Source of the DNA: Ensifer adhaerens
GTDB lineage: Bacteria > Pseudomonadota > Alphaproteobacteria > Rhizobiales > Rhizobiaceae
Length of the DNA: 64,000 bases
NCBI RefSeq assembly: GCF_013283195.1
Contig: NZ_JABEKT010000006.1
Location: forward strand, 1 to 64,000
Direction of reading: 5' to 3'
Position numbers and translations under genes: made by a program. The notes below the pieces were generated by a model, which saw only the letters and a list, made by a program, of their open reading frames with translations, ran no database searches and was not told the origin of the DNA. Positions 25,227-34,091 of the stretch are shown here, in pieces (positions within the stretch are counted from its first letter, which is position 1; the number at the start of each line of letters is the position of its first letter).

Positions 25227-25988
25227 TCAGGCTGCAAGTTTCAACAGGCGTGCGATGGCCTGCTGGTCGAAGCCGCCGATGCCTTCGCGAATGTCAGCTG
25301 CGATGGCGTCGGCAACGGCGCCCTCGTCGCGGCGGCGCAGGGCGTCGATCGCCTCGCGATGGCGGTCGACGACATAGAGTTCGCTCACATGCTCCATGGC
25401 GATGCCGAGGATCGGGCCCAGCTGCAGCCAGACGCTTTCGATCAACGGCATGACGATCTGGTCGGGATTGGCAGTGTAGATCGTCCGGTGGAAAGCCTGG
25501 TTGGCGATCAGCGCGGCGGCCTGGTCGCCGCGGCGAATTTCGTCCTCGATGCTGTCGTCGATCGCCGAGATCCGCTCGATCTGCCGTTCTGTGAGATGGG
25601 CGACGGCGCGGCGGGCGGCGTGGCTTTCGAGCGCGATACGCAGCGATATCAGCTCCTCGAAACGGGCGGGCGTGATGTGCGGTACGACGATGCGGCGGTT
25701 TTCGAGGACCTGCAGCGCGCCGATGGAGGTCAGCTGCCGCAAGGCCTCGCGCACCGGCGTCGGGCTGCTTTCCAGCGCCTCGGCAAGTCCGCGGATCGTC
25801 ACCGAAGTGCCGGGTCGGAAACTGCCGACCATGATCGCCTGGCGAAGCCTGGCGAAGGCGTAGTCATGGGTGGTCATGCCTTCCGGGCGGTCGAAGAGCG
25901 GCAGCGTCGGGGTCTTCAAATCAGCGGGTTCCTTCTGCCACACGGGGAATGGTCGCGGGCTGATAACATCCGTCGAGGTTGACTCCAA
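25227..25988 (-). CDS. FadR-type GntR transcriptional regulator
   Basis: A 253-residue regulator with a GntR winged helix (FRPGTSVTIRGLAEALESSPTPVREALRQLTSIGALQV) and an FCD ligand-binding domain. It is divergent from the gamma-glutamylputrescine synthetase gene, with 54 bases between them that contain a perfect palindrome, TGTGATCACA. It probably regulates puuA and puuB. Confidence 0.9.
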   Translation of the reverse strand: MESTSTDVISPRPFPVWQKEPADLKTPTLPLFDRPEGMTTHDYAFARLRQAIMVGSFRPGTSVTIRGLAEALESSPTPVREALRQLTSIGALQVLENRRIVVPHITPARFEELISLRIALESHAARRAVAHLTERQIERISAIDDSIEDEIRRGDQAAALIANQAFHRTIYTANPDQIVMPLIESVWLQLGPILGIAMEHVSELYVVDRHREAIDALRRRDEGAVADAIAADIREGIGGFDQQAIARLLKLAA

Positions 25989-26016
25989 CTTCTGAATTAT
26001 GTCAACTTTGCGAAAA

Positions 26017-26026
26017 TGTGATCACA
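26017..26026. promoter_or_regulatory. Candidate operator between the GntR regulator and puuA
   Basis: TGTGATCACA is a perfect ten-base palindrome with the GT-N4-AC core of FadR-family sites. It lies 17 bases before puuA and 29 before the GntR gene. Confidence 0.5.
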
Positions 26027-26042
26027 AAATGAGATTTGCGAT

Positions 26043-27410
26043 ATGACCCTCGACGCGGAAGACCCGAGCGCCTTCAAGGCCTGGCTGGAGCAGAACGGCC
26101 CTATCGAAAGCATCCAGGCCGTGGTCTGCGACCTCAACGGCATCATGCGCGGCAAGCGCGTGCCGGTCGAGCAGGCGGCGAAAGTGCTTGGCGGCGGCAT
26201 CCGCATGCCGCTGTCGATCGTCGGCGTCGATGTGTGGGGCGAGGACATCATCAACAGCGAGCAGGTGTTTGCGAGCGGTGACCGCGACGGCATCTGCGGC
26301 GTCACCGGGCGCGGCGCGCTGCCGGTCAACTGGACCTCGCGGCCGAGCGCGCTCGTTCCGCTCTGGCTCCTGCTTGAGGACGGCAAGCCGTTCCTGGCCG
26401 ATCCGCGTCAGGCGCTGGCGGCGATCGTGCGCGAATACGAGGAGCTGGGTTTGCGGCCGGTGGTCGCGACCGAAATGGAATTTTATCTGATCGACCCGGA
26501 GCCCGACAGCGCGGTGCCGCCGATCTCGCCCTATACTGGCAAACGGCTCGATTCCGACGCGATCCTGTCGATCGACGAACTCGACGATTTCGGCGAGTTC
26601 TTCTCCGACGTCTACAAGGAGTGCGCCCGTCAGAACGTGCCGGCGGATGCGGCGATCGCCGAGAACGGCATCGGCCAGTTCGAGATCAATCTGCTGCACA
26701 CCGACGACCCCTTGAAGGCGGCGGATGACGCGATCTTCTTCAAGCGCATCGTCAAGGGGGTCGCCCGCAAGCATGGGCTGGCGGCAACCTTCATGGCCAA
26801 GCCCTACGGAACGCGCTCGGGCAACGGCATGCACATTCACTTCAGCCTGCTCGATGCCGATGGCAACAACGTCTTCAACGACGGCACCGACGAAGGCTCG
26901 GCAGTCCTCAAGAACGCCGTCGCGGGCCTGCTGCGCGGCATGCCGGAAACGACGCTGCTGTTTGCGCCGCATTTCAACTCCTATCGCCGGCTGCGGCCGG
27001 ATACGCATGCGCCGACGGCCGTGTGCTGGGGTTATGAGAACCGCACCTCGGCGATCCGCATTCCCGGCGGCAATCCGGCAGCGCGCCGCATCGAGCACCG
27101 GGTGGCCGGTGCCGACGCCAATCCCTACCTCGTCATCGCCGCGATCCTCGGCGCGGCACTCGTCGGCATCCGCAACAAGTGGAAACCCTCGGCGCCGGTG
27201 ACGGGCCGGGCCTATGCGGCGGAGAAATTGCCCAAAATTCCCGCTGATTGGGGGCAGGCGGTCGATGCCTTCGAGGCAGGACCGATTGCCGCCGAAATCT
27301 TCGATCCCGTGCTTCGCTCGATGCTGATCGCCTGCAAGCGGCAGGAGATCGCCGGCTTTGCCGAGCAGGTCACGGATTATGAATTCAGTGCCTATCTGGA
27401 AATCGTATGA
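26043..27410 (+). CDS. puuA: Gamma-glutamylputrescine synthetase (glutamine synthetase family)
   Basis: This 455-residue enzyme of the glutamine synthetase fold would ligate glutamate to putrescine with ATP, the first step of the Puu pathway. Catalytic motifs include the metal glutamates in TEMEFYL and ENGIGQFEINL, the nucleotide region GNGMHIHFSL, and the arginine loop NRTSAIRIPGG. The N-terminal half is reduced compared with GlnA. Assignment to polyamine rather than ammonia metabolism rests on the FAD oxidase overlapping it by four bases and on the PuuR-like regulator nearby. A related amine could be the true substrate. Confidence 0.87.
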   Translation: MTLDAEDPSAFKAWLEQNGPIESIQAVVCDLNGIMRGKRVPVEQAAKVLGGGIRMPLSIVGVDVWGEDIINSEQVFASGDRDGICGVTGRGALPVNWTSRPSALVPLWLLLEDGKPFLADPRQALAAIVREYEELGLRPVVATEMEFYLIDPEPDSAVPPISPYTGKRLDSDAILSIDELDDFGEFFSDVYKECARQNVPADAAIAENGIGQFEINLLHTDDPLKAADDAIFFKRIVKGVARKHGLAATFMAKPYGTRSGNGMHIHFSLLDADGNNVFNDGTDEGSAVLKNAVAGLLRGMPETTLLFAPHFNSYRRLRPDTHAPTAVCWGYENRTSAIRIPGGNPAARRIEHRVAGADANPYLVIAAILGAALVGIRNKWKPSAPVTGRAYAAEKLPKIPADWGQAVDAFEAGPIAAEIFDPVLRSMLIACKRQEIAGFAEQVTDYEFSAYLEIV

Positions 27411-28720
27411 TGACGAGACACCAAAAATCCTATGCCGGTGACGGCAGCTATCCCACCAGCTACTACGCCGCCTCCCGCAACATCATCCGCACGCCGGTTT
27501 CGCTCAAAGGTCGCGTCGAGACGGATGTCTGCGTCGTCGGCGCTGGCTATTCCGGACTGTCGACGGCAATCCACCTCGCCGAGAAGGGCTACAAGGTCGT
27601 CGTCATCGAGGGCGCGCAGGTCGGCTGGGGCGCCTCGGGGCGCAATGGCGGCCAGGTGGTCAACGGTCTCAACGCAAGCCTTGCCACCATCCAGCGCCGC
27701 TACGGCGAGGATGCGGCAAGCTTCGTCGGCGGGCTGGTGCAGGAAGGCGGCAAGATTATCCGGCGACTGGTCAGCCAGTATCAGATCGATTGCGACCTGA
27801 AGCCCGGCAACATCTATGCGGCCTATACGCCGGCGCATATGAAGGAACTGGAAGCCAAGCAGGCGCTCTGGCGCAAGTATGGCATGGACGACCACCAACT
27901 GCTCGACCGCGACGCGCTCGGCAAGCTGGTGAAGTCCGACGCCTACTGCGGCGGCATGCTTGATACGACGGGCGGCCACATGCATCCGCTCAATCTGGTG
28001 CTTGGCGAAGCGCGCGCGCTCGAAAGCCTTGGCGGCACGATCTACGAACAGTCGCCGGTCACGCGGGTCGACCATGAGGCGGCGAGGCCGACGGTCTACA
28101 CCGCCGAAGGCGAAGTGTCTGCGCGAACAGTCGTCCTCTGCGGCAATGCCTATCTCGGCGATGCGGTGCCGAAGCTCGTGTCGCGCGTCATGCCGGTCTC
28201 GACCCAGATGATCACCACGGCGCCGCTTGGCGAGGAACTTGCCCATTCGCTGATCCCGAGCGACATGTGCGTCGAGGACGTGCGCTACATCCTCGACTAT
28301 TTCAGGCTGTCGGCCGACAAGCGCATGATCTTCGGCGGCGGTACAGTCTATGGTGGGACCGACCCGGCCGATGTCGTGGCCAAGCTCAAGCCCAATCTGG
28401 AGAAGGTCTTCCCGAGGCTTAAAGGCGTGAAGATCGACTATGCCTGGAGCGGCAATTTCGCGCTCTCGTTTACCCGCGTACCCCAGATGGGCCGTATCGG
28501 GACGAACACCTATTTCGCCCACGGCTATAGCGGCCACGGCGTAACAGGATCTCACCTGTTCGGGCGCACGCTCGCCGAGGCGATCGACGGCGACGCGACG
28601 CGCTTCGACATGTTCGAGAAGCTGCCCTGGTATCCGTTCCCGGGTGGGCGGATGTTCCGTGCGCAGTATTCGACCATCGGCTCCTGGTGGTATTCGTTCA
28701 AGGATGCGGTCGGCTGGTAA
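27407..28720 (+). CDS. puuB: FAD-dependent oxidoreductase, gamma-glutamylputrescine oxidase-like
   Basis: A 437-residue flavoprotein of the DAO/OrdL type. The FAD-binding Rossmann motif is DVCVVGAGYSGLSTAIHLAEKG, and the conserved GWGASGRNGGQV follows. The C-terminal FAD contact GYSGHGVTGS is present. It would oxidise gamma-glutamylputrescine to the aldehyde with release of ammonia and peroxide. The start codon overlaps the puuA stop (ATGA), showing translational coupling. Confidence 0.88.
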   Translation: MMTRHQKSYAGDGSYPTSYYAASRNIIRTPVSLKGRVETDVCVVGAGYSGLSTAIHLAEKGYKVVVIEGAQVGWGASGRNGGQVVNGLNASLATIQRRYGEDAASFVGGLVQEGGKIIRRLVSQYQIDCDLKPGNIYAAYTPAHMKELEAKQALWRKYGMDDHQLLDRDALGKLVKSDAYCGGMLDTTGGHMHPLNLVLGEARALESLGGTIYEQSPVTRVDHEAARPTVYTAEGEVSARTVVLCGNAYLGDAVPKLVSRVMPVSTQMITTAPLGEELAHSLIPSDMCVEDVRYILDYFRLSADKRMIFGGGTVYGGTDPADVVAKLKPNLEKVFPRLKGVKIDYAWSGNFALSFTRVPQMGRIGTNTYFAHGYSGHGVTGSHLFGRTLAEAIDGDATRFDMFEKLPWYPFPGGRMFRAQYSTIGSWWYSFKDAVGW

Positions 28721-28748
28721 AGCCGGTTTAGATTATTTTCATTTGCCT

Positions 28749-28774
28749 GGAACAAAAAGGCGGCAGGGATCGTT
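28749..28774 (+). promoter_or_regulatory. EcfG-type general stress promoter, distal copy
   Basis: GGAAC (28749-28753), a 17-base spacer, then CGTT (28771-28774) match the alphaproteobacterial EcfG consensus. It lies about 190 bases before the response regulator at 28966 and on its strand. The spacer and -10 overlap an imperfect hairpin after puuB. Confidence 0.7.
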
Positions 28775-28853
28775 TCCTGTCGCCCGAATGCATGTCCGCA
28801 TCGTTCGGGCTTCCCTTCTTGTGCAGAACGGCATGTCGCGATTGAAAACGGGG

Positions 28854-28879
28854 GGAACCCTGCTGGACAATGGTGCGTT
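28854..28879 (+). promoter_or_regulatory. EcfG-type general stress promoter, proximal copy
   Basis: GGAAC (28854-28858), 17 bases, CGTT (28876-28879). It lies about 86 bases before the response regulator start. Two full matches in tandem strongly suggest stress-induced expression of that gene. Confidence 0.75.
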
Positions 28880-28965
28880 GTACCGTTGAAGTTTAACAGG
28901 CATAAGCCGGAAGCCTTGGGAGACGGTTCCGCCAATGCCGCGAAGTGAAGCGTTGGAAAGTTGAT

Positions 28966-29364
28966 ATGGCTTGCAGAGTACTGATTGTCGAAGACGAGTT
29001 TCTCGTTGCGACCGAAATCGAATACGTGGTCTCGGAACTCGGGCATCGTCCGGTGGGCATCGCTGCCGATCAGGCAACCGCGATCAGCCTTGCTCCGATG
29101 GCGGAGGTCGCCCTTGTCGATCTCAACCTGAGGGATGGGCCGACCGGCAAGGACATCGGGCGGATGCTTGCCGCCGAACACGGCATCACCGTCCTCTACA
29201 TGACAGCCAATCCGGCGCAGCTCGGGGACGGCGTGCCCGGAACCGTCGGCGTCATCAGCAAGCCCGTTGCCGATCATGAGATGAAGCAGGCCGTCAACTA
29301 TGCCGTCGCGCGCCGCCGCACGCTTGACGCGGAGCCGCCGGAGCGCTTGACGCTTTTCGCGTGA
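28966..29364 (+). CDS. Single-domain response regulator
   Basis: This 132-residue protein is a lone receiver domain. It has the acidic pocket (LIVEDEF), phosphoacceptor Asp52 (VDLNLRDG), the conserved threonine (LYMTAN) and Lys99 (ISKP). With no output domain, it must act by protein contact or as a phosphate relay or sink. ATG at 28966 has GGAAAG before it; an earlier GTG at 28945 is less likely. Two EcfG promoters lie upstream and an HWE kinase gene converges from the other side, so it probably belongs to the general stress response circuit. Confidence 0.88.
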   Translation: MACRVLIVEDEFLVATEIEYVVSELGHRPVGIAADQATAISLAPMAEVALVDLNLRDGPTGKDIGRMLAAEHGITVLYMTANPAQLGDGVPGTVGVISKPVADHEMKQAVNYAVARRRTLDAEPPERLTLFA

Positions 29365-29447
29365 CGCCCGCGGACCTGAGCGTGCGCCAACTATAGCGGC
29401 GATCACAGGCGGCGACTTCGCGCTGCCTTTCACATGGTGTCTCAGTC

Positions 29448-31349
29448 CTATTGCCCTGAAAGGCGGTTCGTTCGCGTAACCGCTGCGCGCGGCATGGTCA
29501 CCGTTACGTGCACGCCATCCGGCTCCCAGCGCCTGACGAGCTTGCCGCCGAGCTGGCCCTCGACACTGATTCTCATCAGCCGCGATCCAAAGCCTTCCTG
29601 ATCGGGTTCGCCGACCGCGCCCGTTCCGCCATGTTCACGCCATTCCAGGATATAGTCGGTTTCATGCTGTCGGCCGCTGATTGCGAGCTTACCCGCATCG
29701 CCAGAAAGCGCGCCATACTTTGCCGCGTTCGTCGCCAGTTCGTGCAGCAGTAGTGCCAGCGGCGTGGCGGCGCTGTCGCCAAGCTGGATGTCCTCACCGC
29801 TGACGCTGATGCGTTCGTCAGCATTGCCGTAGGGAACCAGCAGTTCCTCGACCAGCCCGAAGATCGACTGTTCTACAGGCACAGGGCGTGACGCCTGGCT
29901 GTGCGGGCGCACGAAATCATGCGCCCGGCCCATCGCCTCGATGCGCTTGCGCAATTCCAGGGCAAAGGGCTGGGCATCGGGATTCGAGCGCGCGGAAAGG
30001 CTGATGATGCTGCTGAGCACGGAGAAGATGTTCTTGATGCGGTGGCTGAGCTCGTGGGCGACCACCTCCCGCTCGGCGGCGGCCATCTTGGTGTCGTGAA
30101 TGTCGGTGCAGGTGCCGTACCAGCGGGTGATGCGCCCGCGATTGTCACGGATCGCAAGGGCCCGCCCCAGCACCCAGCGGTAGACGCCGCTGTGGTGGCG
30201 CAGGCGATACTCGATCTGGTAAGGGTCGCCCGTTTCCAGAGAATGGCGCCAGCTTGCCCAGGCGCGCTCCTGGTCTTCCGCGTGGAACATGCCGTTCCAG
30301 CCTTCGCCGTCGGTCGAGTTTTCCGGCACGCCGGTGAATTCGTACCAGCGGGCGTTGTAATAATCGTGATAGCCGTCGGGTCGGGTCGACCAGACCATTT
30401 GCGGCATGGCGTTTGCGAGTGTTCGAAAGGCCGCCTCGGATCGGGCGTGCGCCTCGATCGCCTCCTTATGCTCGGTAATATCGACGGCAATGCCGGGGAA
30501 GCGGACGCAGATGCCATGCTCGTCGAGCGCCGGCCGGCCTTCGGCAAGCACCCAGCGCACGCCACCTTCCGGCTGGACGATCCGGTATTCCGACGTGAAG
30601 CTTTCGCCGGTTTCAATGGCCCGCGTCATCGCCGCTTCAAGGCCCTCGAGATCATCCGGATGGATGGAGGCGAGATAGGCCGATATCGGCGCACCGTCGC
30701 GGGCAATGTCTCGTGACACATGGAACAGGTCGGAAAAACGTTCGTCGGCGTAGATCCGGTCTTCCCTGACCCGCCAGTCCCAGATGCCGACGACGCCGGA
30801 AGCGCTGAGCGCCAGCGACAGGCGCTCCTGGTTGTCGCGAAGGGCTTTCTCCGCTTTCACCCGCTTCGTCGTCTCTGCGAGAATGGCAAGCACCGCGATT
30901 GTGCAGCCATCGTCATCGACAACAGGACTGTAATCCAGATCGAGCCAGACATCTTCGGCAACATCATTGCGATAGAGCGTCAGCGGCGCATCCTCGAAGG
31001 ATGCGGTTTCGCCGGCAAAGACATCGGCAATGATCTGCCGGTTGAATGCGGCAACCTCCGGCCATGTGATCAACACCGATTGACCGAAGCAATCGGGGTG
31101 ACGCTTGCCGGCGATCTCGATATAGGCGTCGTTGTAGATCATCACGCCGTCCCGACCGGCAAGGACAGCCATTGCGACCGGCGACGAGAACATCATTCTC
31201 AGGGTCATCGTCAGCGCCGTGGGCCAGTTGTCGACCGCACCGAGCGCTGTTGCGGACCAGTCGAAGGTTTGAAACTGAGCGTACATTTTGCTGGAGCCAA
31301 GTTTTCCGGGCGGTCTCGTATCTGCCTTCGGGAACAAAGGGGCGGTCAT
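29448..31349 (-). CDS. PAS-domain HWE-family sensor histidine kinase
   Basis: A 633-residue kinase with no transmembrane segment, so probably cytosolic. Three PAS-type sensor domains lie at about 22-160, 175-295 and 300-420. The HWE kinase core follows, with HELSHRIKN around the phospho-accepting histidine (about 436) and the diagnostic Trp-x-Glu in ILEWREHGG. HWE kinases are often linked to PhyR-EcfG general stress signalling. The gene converges with the single-domain response regulator at 28966-29364, its likely partner. The start at 31349 is preferred to one 49 codons upstream because the extra N-terminus is basic and not domain-like. Confidence 0.9.
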   Translation of the reverse strand: MTAPLFPKADTRPPGKLGSSKMYAQFQTFDWSATALGAVDNWPTALTMTLRMMFSSPVAMAVLAGRDGVMIYNDAYIEIAGKRHPDCFGQSVLITWPEVAAFNRQIIADVFAGETASFEDAPLTLYRNDVAEDVWLDLDYSPVVDDDGCTIAVLAILAETTKRVKAEKALRDNQERLSLALSASGVVGIWDWRVREDRIYADERFSDLFHVSRDIARDGAPISAYLASIHPDDLEGLEAAMTRAIETGESFTSEYRIVQPEGGVRWVLAEGRPALDEHGICVRFPGIAVDITEHKEAIEAHARSEAAFRTLANAMPQMVWSTRPDGYHDYYNARWYEFTGVPENSTDGEGWNGMFHAEDQERAWASWRHSLETGDPYQIEYRLRHHSGVYRWVLGRALAIRDNRGRITRWYGTCTDIHDTKMAAAEREVVAHELSHRIKNIFSVLSSIISLSARSNPDAQPFALELRKRIEAMGRAHDFVRPHSQASRPVPVEQSIFGLVEELLVPYGNADERISVSGEDIQLGDSAATPLALLLHELATNAAKYGALSGDAGKLAISGRQHETDYILEWREHGGTGAVGEPDQEGFGSRLMRISVEGQLGGKLVRRWEPDGVHVTVTMPRAAVTRTNRLSGQ

Positions 31350-31727
31350 CGACGGTTCCAAACATTTGATTTGTCGGCATTTCTGCCGCTTTCGCGCCAA
31401 TATAGGCGAGTTTCGCCAGATGTCATGTGTCCGCGTAGACTTTCCTGCCGGCGACAGTCGTCGAGCCCGGTCTGGTGCACTTCGGTTGGGCGGCACCGGC
31501 GAATGCGGTTGTCGCCTGCGGCGTTCGGGCCTAGAATTGGGCTCGGAATGGGCAGGCTCGATCCGGGCTTCTCGTGAGCCTGAGCCATCGATATCTAGAC
31601 CTTTGTCGAGCCCGCGACCCTTCTTGTTTCAGCGTTTTCTTGTGTGCGTATGCAGCACGGATTTGTCCCGATCCTGAGGGAACAAAGGGGGGCGTGAAAC
31701 ATTCCTGCCGAACGAGGGAGGTTGGAG
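31350..31727. other. Divergent intergenic region between the HWE kinase and transglutaminase-like genes
   Basis: These 378 bases must contain promoters for both genes. GGAAC at 31679-31683 followed after 16 bases by CATT resembles an EcfG promoter with one mismatch, reading toward the transglutaminase-like gene. I see no other gene or RNA. Confidence 0.4.
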
Positions 31728-32642
31728 ATGTTCGTACGCTTTGGCTATGAGATCGGCATCCGCTGTCCCCAGCCGACGCCGATGATGACTTACCTTTCCG
31801 TGGTTGCCGAAAGGCGACCCGATATCAGGCGCGAGCGCGGCCCCGTGACCTCGCCGATCGTCAAGATGGAGGAGGTTGTCGATCCGCACAAGAACGCCTG
31901 CCTGCGCATGATCGCGCCGGAAGGTGATTTCATGCTGACCTATGATGCCGTCATAGAGGACGATGGCCGGCCCGACGCGTCCGATCCACTGGCGCTGGCC
32001 GTTCCCGTCGAAAAACTCCCGCCGAACACGCTGCCCTATCTCGCCGCCAGCCGCTATTGCGAGACCGATCGGCTGGGCGCGCTTGCCTGGAGGCTTTTTG
32101 GTGATGCGGCGCCAGGCTGGTCGCGCGTGCAGGCAATCTGCGATTATGTGCATGAGCGCCTGGTGTTCAGCTACGGCTATGCCCAGGCGATGCGCAGCGC
32201 GCTCGAAGCGCATGAGGATCGCCTCGGCGTCAGCCGCGACTATGCGCATCTCGCCATCGCGCTTTGCCGTTGCATGAACATGCCGGCGCGCTACGTCAAC
32301 GGCTACATGCCCGACCTCGAAGGCGAGGAGAGGGTTGCGCCGATGGATTTCAATGCCTGGTTCGAGGTGTTTCTCGGTGACCGCTGGTTTACGTTCGACG
32401 CCAAGAACAATGTGCGCAGGGCAGGGCGCATCGCCGTTGCCCGTGGCCGCGATGCAGCCGACATCCCGCTGATCCAGACCTTCGGAAAACACGAACTGAC
32501 CGCGTTTACGGTGTGGACCTGCGTTGAGGCCGACGTCGGTCTTACCCGCTCCCATCGCGAAGCCGATGTGTCGTTGCTGACGCCATGGTTCAGCGAAAGC
32601 TGGTCCAGACATGTTCAGGAGCGCGACCGCAATCGGCACTGA
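31728..32642 (+). CDS. Transglutaminase-like protein with substituted catalytic residues
   Basis: The 304 residues have the layout of bacterial transglutaminase-like proteins: an N-terminal beta region and a papain-like core at about 125-230. In active relatives the core contains GVCRD, DFHAW and a following Asp. Here these read GVSRDYAHLAIALCR (Ser169), MDFNAWFEVFLGDRW (Asn209) and FTFDAKNN (Asp224). Cysteine and histidine of the triad are thus both replaced, by single-base changes, while the fold residues are kept. It is probably a non-catalytic binding protein or has another chemistry. ATG at 31728 follows GGGAGG. It could be stress-regulated. Confidence 0.82.
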   Translation: MFVRFGYEIGIRCPQPTPMMTYLSVVAERRPDIRRERGPVTSPIVKMEEVVDPHKNACLRMIAPEGDFMLTYDAVIEDDGRPDASDPLALAVPVEKLPPNTLPYLAASRYCETDRLGALAWRLFGDAAPGWSRVQAICDYVHERLVFSYGYAQAMRSALEAHEDRLGVSRDYAHLAIALCRCMNMPARYVNGYMPDLEGEERVAPMDFNAWFEVFLGDRWFTFDAKNNVRRAGRIAVARGRDAADIPLIQTFGKHELTAFTVWTCVEADVGLTRSHREADVSLLTPWFSESWSRHVQERDRNRH

Positions 32643-32775
32643 AGCGGACGGTCGGCGGACGATTTTTCACTTTCGGGGTGGAATGGAGAAAATAATATCT
32701 ATAAACTCAATCGAGAATATCGGAGAACATGACTATTGACGGTCCTGTTTCCGACCTGAACGACGGAGAGACGCG

Positions 32776-32925
32776 ATGAACGCTGCGAAACCGACGATCC
32801 AGTCCCGATACGCGTTTTACGCGGCGGCCCCACAGCGCCGCTCGCCGATCGCACTTTTCCCGCACGCAATCGCCTTCATGGCTGCGTTTTGTTTCATCTC
32901 CGCCGTGGTTATCGGCGCGCTTTAA
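32776..32925 (+). CDS. Small 49-residue membrane protein
   Basis: A short frame begins at an ATG with GGAG seven bases upstream and ends TAA at 32925. The N-terminal half is polar and basic; the C-terminal half (IAFMAAFCFISAVVIGAL) is one hydrophobic helix. It follows an AT-rich stretch (32675-32735) suited to a promoter. Such single-helix proteins are often regulators of larger membrane complexes, but no function can be assigned. Confidence 0.6.
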   Translation: MNAAKPTIQSRYAFYAAAPQRRSPIALFPHAIAFMAAFCFISAVVIGAL

Positions 32926-32938
32926 CGCCCTGGGGCGA

Positions 32939-33346
32939 TCATCCGGCGCGCGACAGATGTTCGTGAACCGCAAGCCAAGCGCCGGTTGCATCCCGTTCAA
33001 ACACGATCGTTTCTCTTTCCTGCGACGTCAGCGCTTCGCCGCCGATTTCAAGTTCGGTCTGAACGCCGTGCGTGAAGACGGCAACGTTGCCGATCACCTG
33101 CACATGCCGGTCGCTGGACTGGCAGGCACGAACGCGGAATTTGTCGCGGGTCTCCCACAACGCCCATTCGGCCTCATACTCTGCCCGGCTGCGCAAGGGC
33201 CGTTCAAGATTGTGGAAGATGAAGGTCGCGTTCGGCGCGAAGGCTGAGAAATAGGCTTGCGCGTCATGGCGGGCAAAGGCCTCGACGAGCCGATCGGCGG
33301 CGTCCAGCACCGTCTTTTCCGTATCCTGCATGGATTTTCTCTTCAT
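32939..33346 (-). CDS. NTF2-like/SnoaL-type protein
   Basis: The 135-residue product has the NTF2-like cone fold pattern: VLDAADRLVEAFARHDAQAYFSAFAPNATFIFH at the start, EYEAEWALWE in the middle, and paired strands ending VFERDATGAWLAVHEHLS. Proteins of this size and type (DUF4440/SnoaL) bind or isomerise small molecules. It starts 13 bases after the TetR gene on the same strand and may be co-transcribed with it. Confidence 0.78.
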   Translation of the reverse strand: MKRKSMQDTEKTVLDAADRLVEAFARHDAQAYFSAFAPNATFIFHNLERPLRSRAEYEAEWALWETRDKFRVRACQSSDRHVQVIGNVAVFTHGVQTELEIGGEALTSQERETIVFERDATGAWLAVHEHLSRAG

Positions 33347-33359
33347 TGTCGGGGTTTGA

Positions 33360-33977
33360 TCAAGGCGCTGCGATCAGCGTTGCAAGCGGCCGGTTCTGTC
33401 GGGCAACGCGCGCCTTGAGCTCATCAAGCGGCATGGCCTCGTCCTTTGCAAATTCGATGAACATGAGGTTGAGATTGTTGAACAGCATCTCGCCGACGGC
33501 GCGAACGTCGGTGCCGGGGACAATAAGCCCTTTGACCTGCAGCTTGTGAATGAGCGTCGAGACCTGATCGCAAAGCCGGCGATCGAGCTCGGTGTAGCGC
33601 TTGCTGAAGGGGCTTTCCGGCTGCTGGATCGAGATCGCCATCGCCGTGCGCCACATCTCCTTGGAGAGATAGACGAGCGAGTGATCGTAATATTGACCGA
33701 TCAGGGCCTGCAGCGCGCCTTCCACGGAGGAGGGCGGGTTGTCGACGATCGTGCGGCCGGCGGCGAGCACTTCCTCGACTTCCATGGAGACGGTCGCGAC
33801 CAGGATGTCGCCCTTGTTTTCATAGTAATTGTAGAAAGTGCCGACCGACACCTCGGCCCGCTCGGCGATGTCCTCGATGCGGGCGCTGTCGTAGCCGACC
33901 TCGCGAAACAACAAGGCAGCGGCGTCCAGGATACGTCTGTTCCGGTCGGCTTTCTGCCGTGCGCGCAGCCCTGTCAT
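33360..33977 (-). CDS. TetR-family regulator
   Basis: This 205-residue repressor-type protein has the TetR N-terminal DNA-binding domain (RILDAAALLFREVGYDSARIEDIAERAEVSVGTFYNYYENKGDIL) and an all-helical ligand-binding domain. It is divergent from the polyamine-type importer operon at 34092-40256 and probably controls it. Palindromes between the two starts are candidate operators. Confidence 0.9.
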   Translation of the reverse strand: MTGLRARQKADRNRRILDAAALLFREVGYDSARIEDIAERAEVSVGTFYNYYENKGDILVATVSMEVEEVLAAGRTIVDNPPSSVEGALQALIGQYYDHSLVYLSKEMWRTAMAISIQQPESPFSKRYTELDRRLCDQVSTLIHKLQVKGLIVPGTDVRAVGEMLFNNLNLMFIEFAKDEAMPLDELKARVARQNRPLATLIAAP

Positions 33978-34003
33978 ATGCGTTTTCCTGAATTATGAAT
34001 GTC

Positions 34004-34039
34004 CTCAAAATTGAGATTGACTTAAAAAATGAATTCATT
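34004..34039. promoter_or_regulatory. Palindromic operator candidates between the TetR gene and the importer operon
   Basis: CTCAAAATTGAG (34004-34015, five-base arms) and the perfect twelve-base palindrome AATGAATTCATT (34028-34039) lie in an AT-rich divergent promoter region. Their position fits repression of both directions by the TetR-family protein. Confidence 0.5.
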
Positions 34040-34091
34040 CAATCTTTTTTTGAAGACGCCGAAACGAGCGTCAAAACAAGAGGGCAACAGC

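Noticed and set aside
31679-31703. GGAAC-N16-CATT upstream of the transglutaminase-like gene
   Set aside because: One mismatch in the short -10 element makes it too weak to list as a promoter; it is kept only as a remark on the intergenic region.
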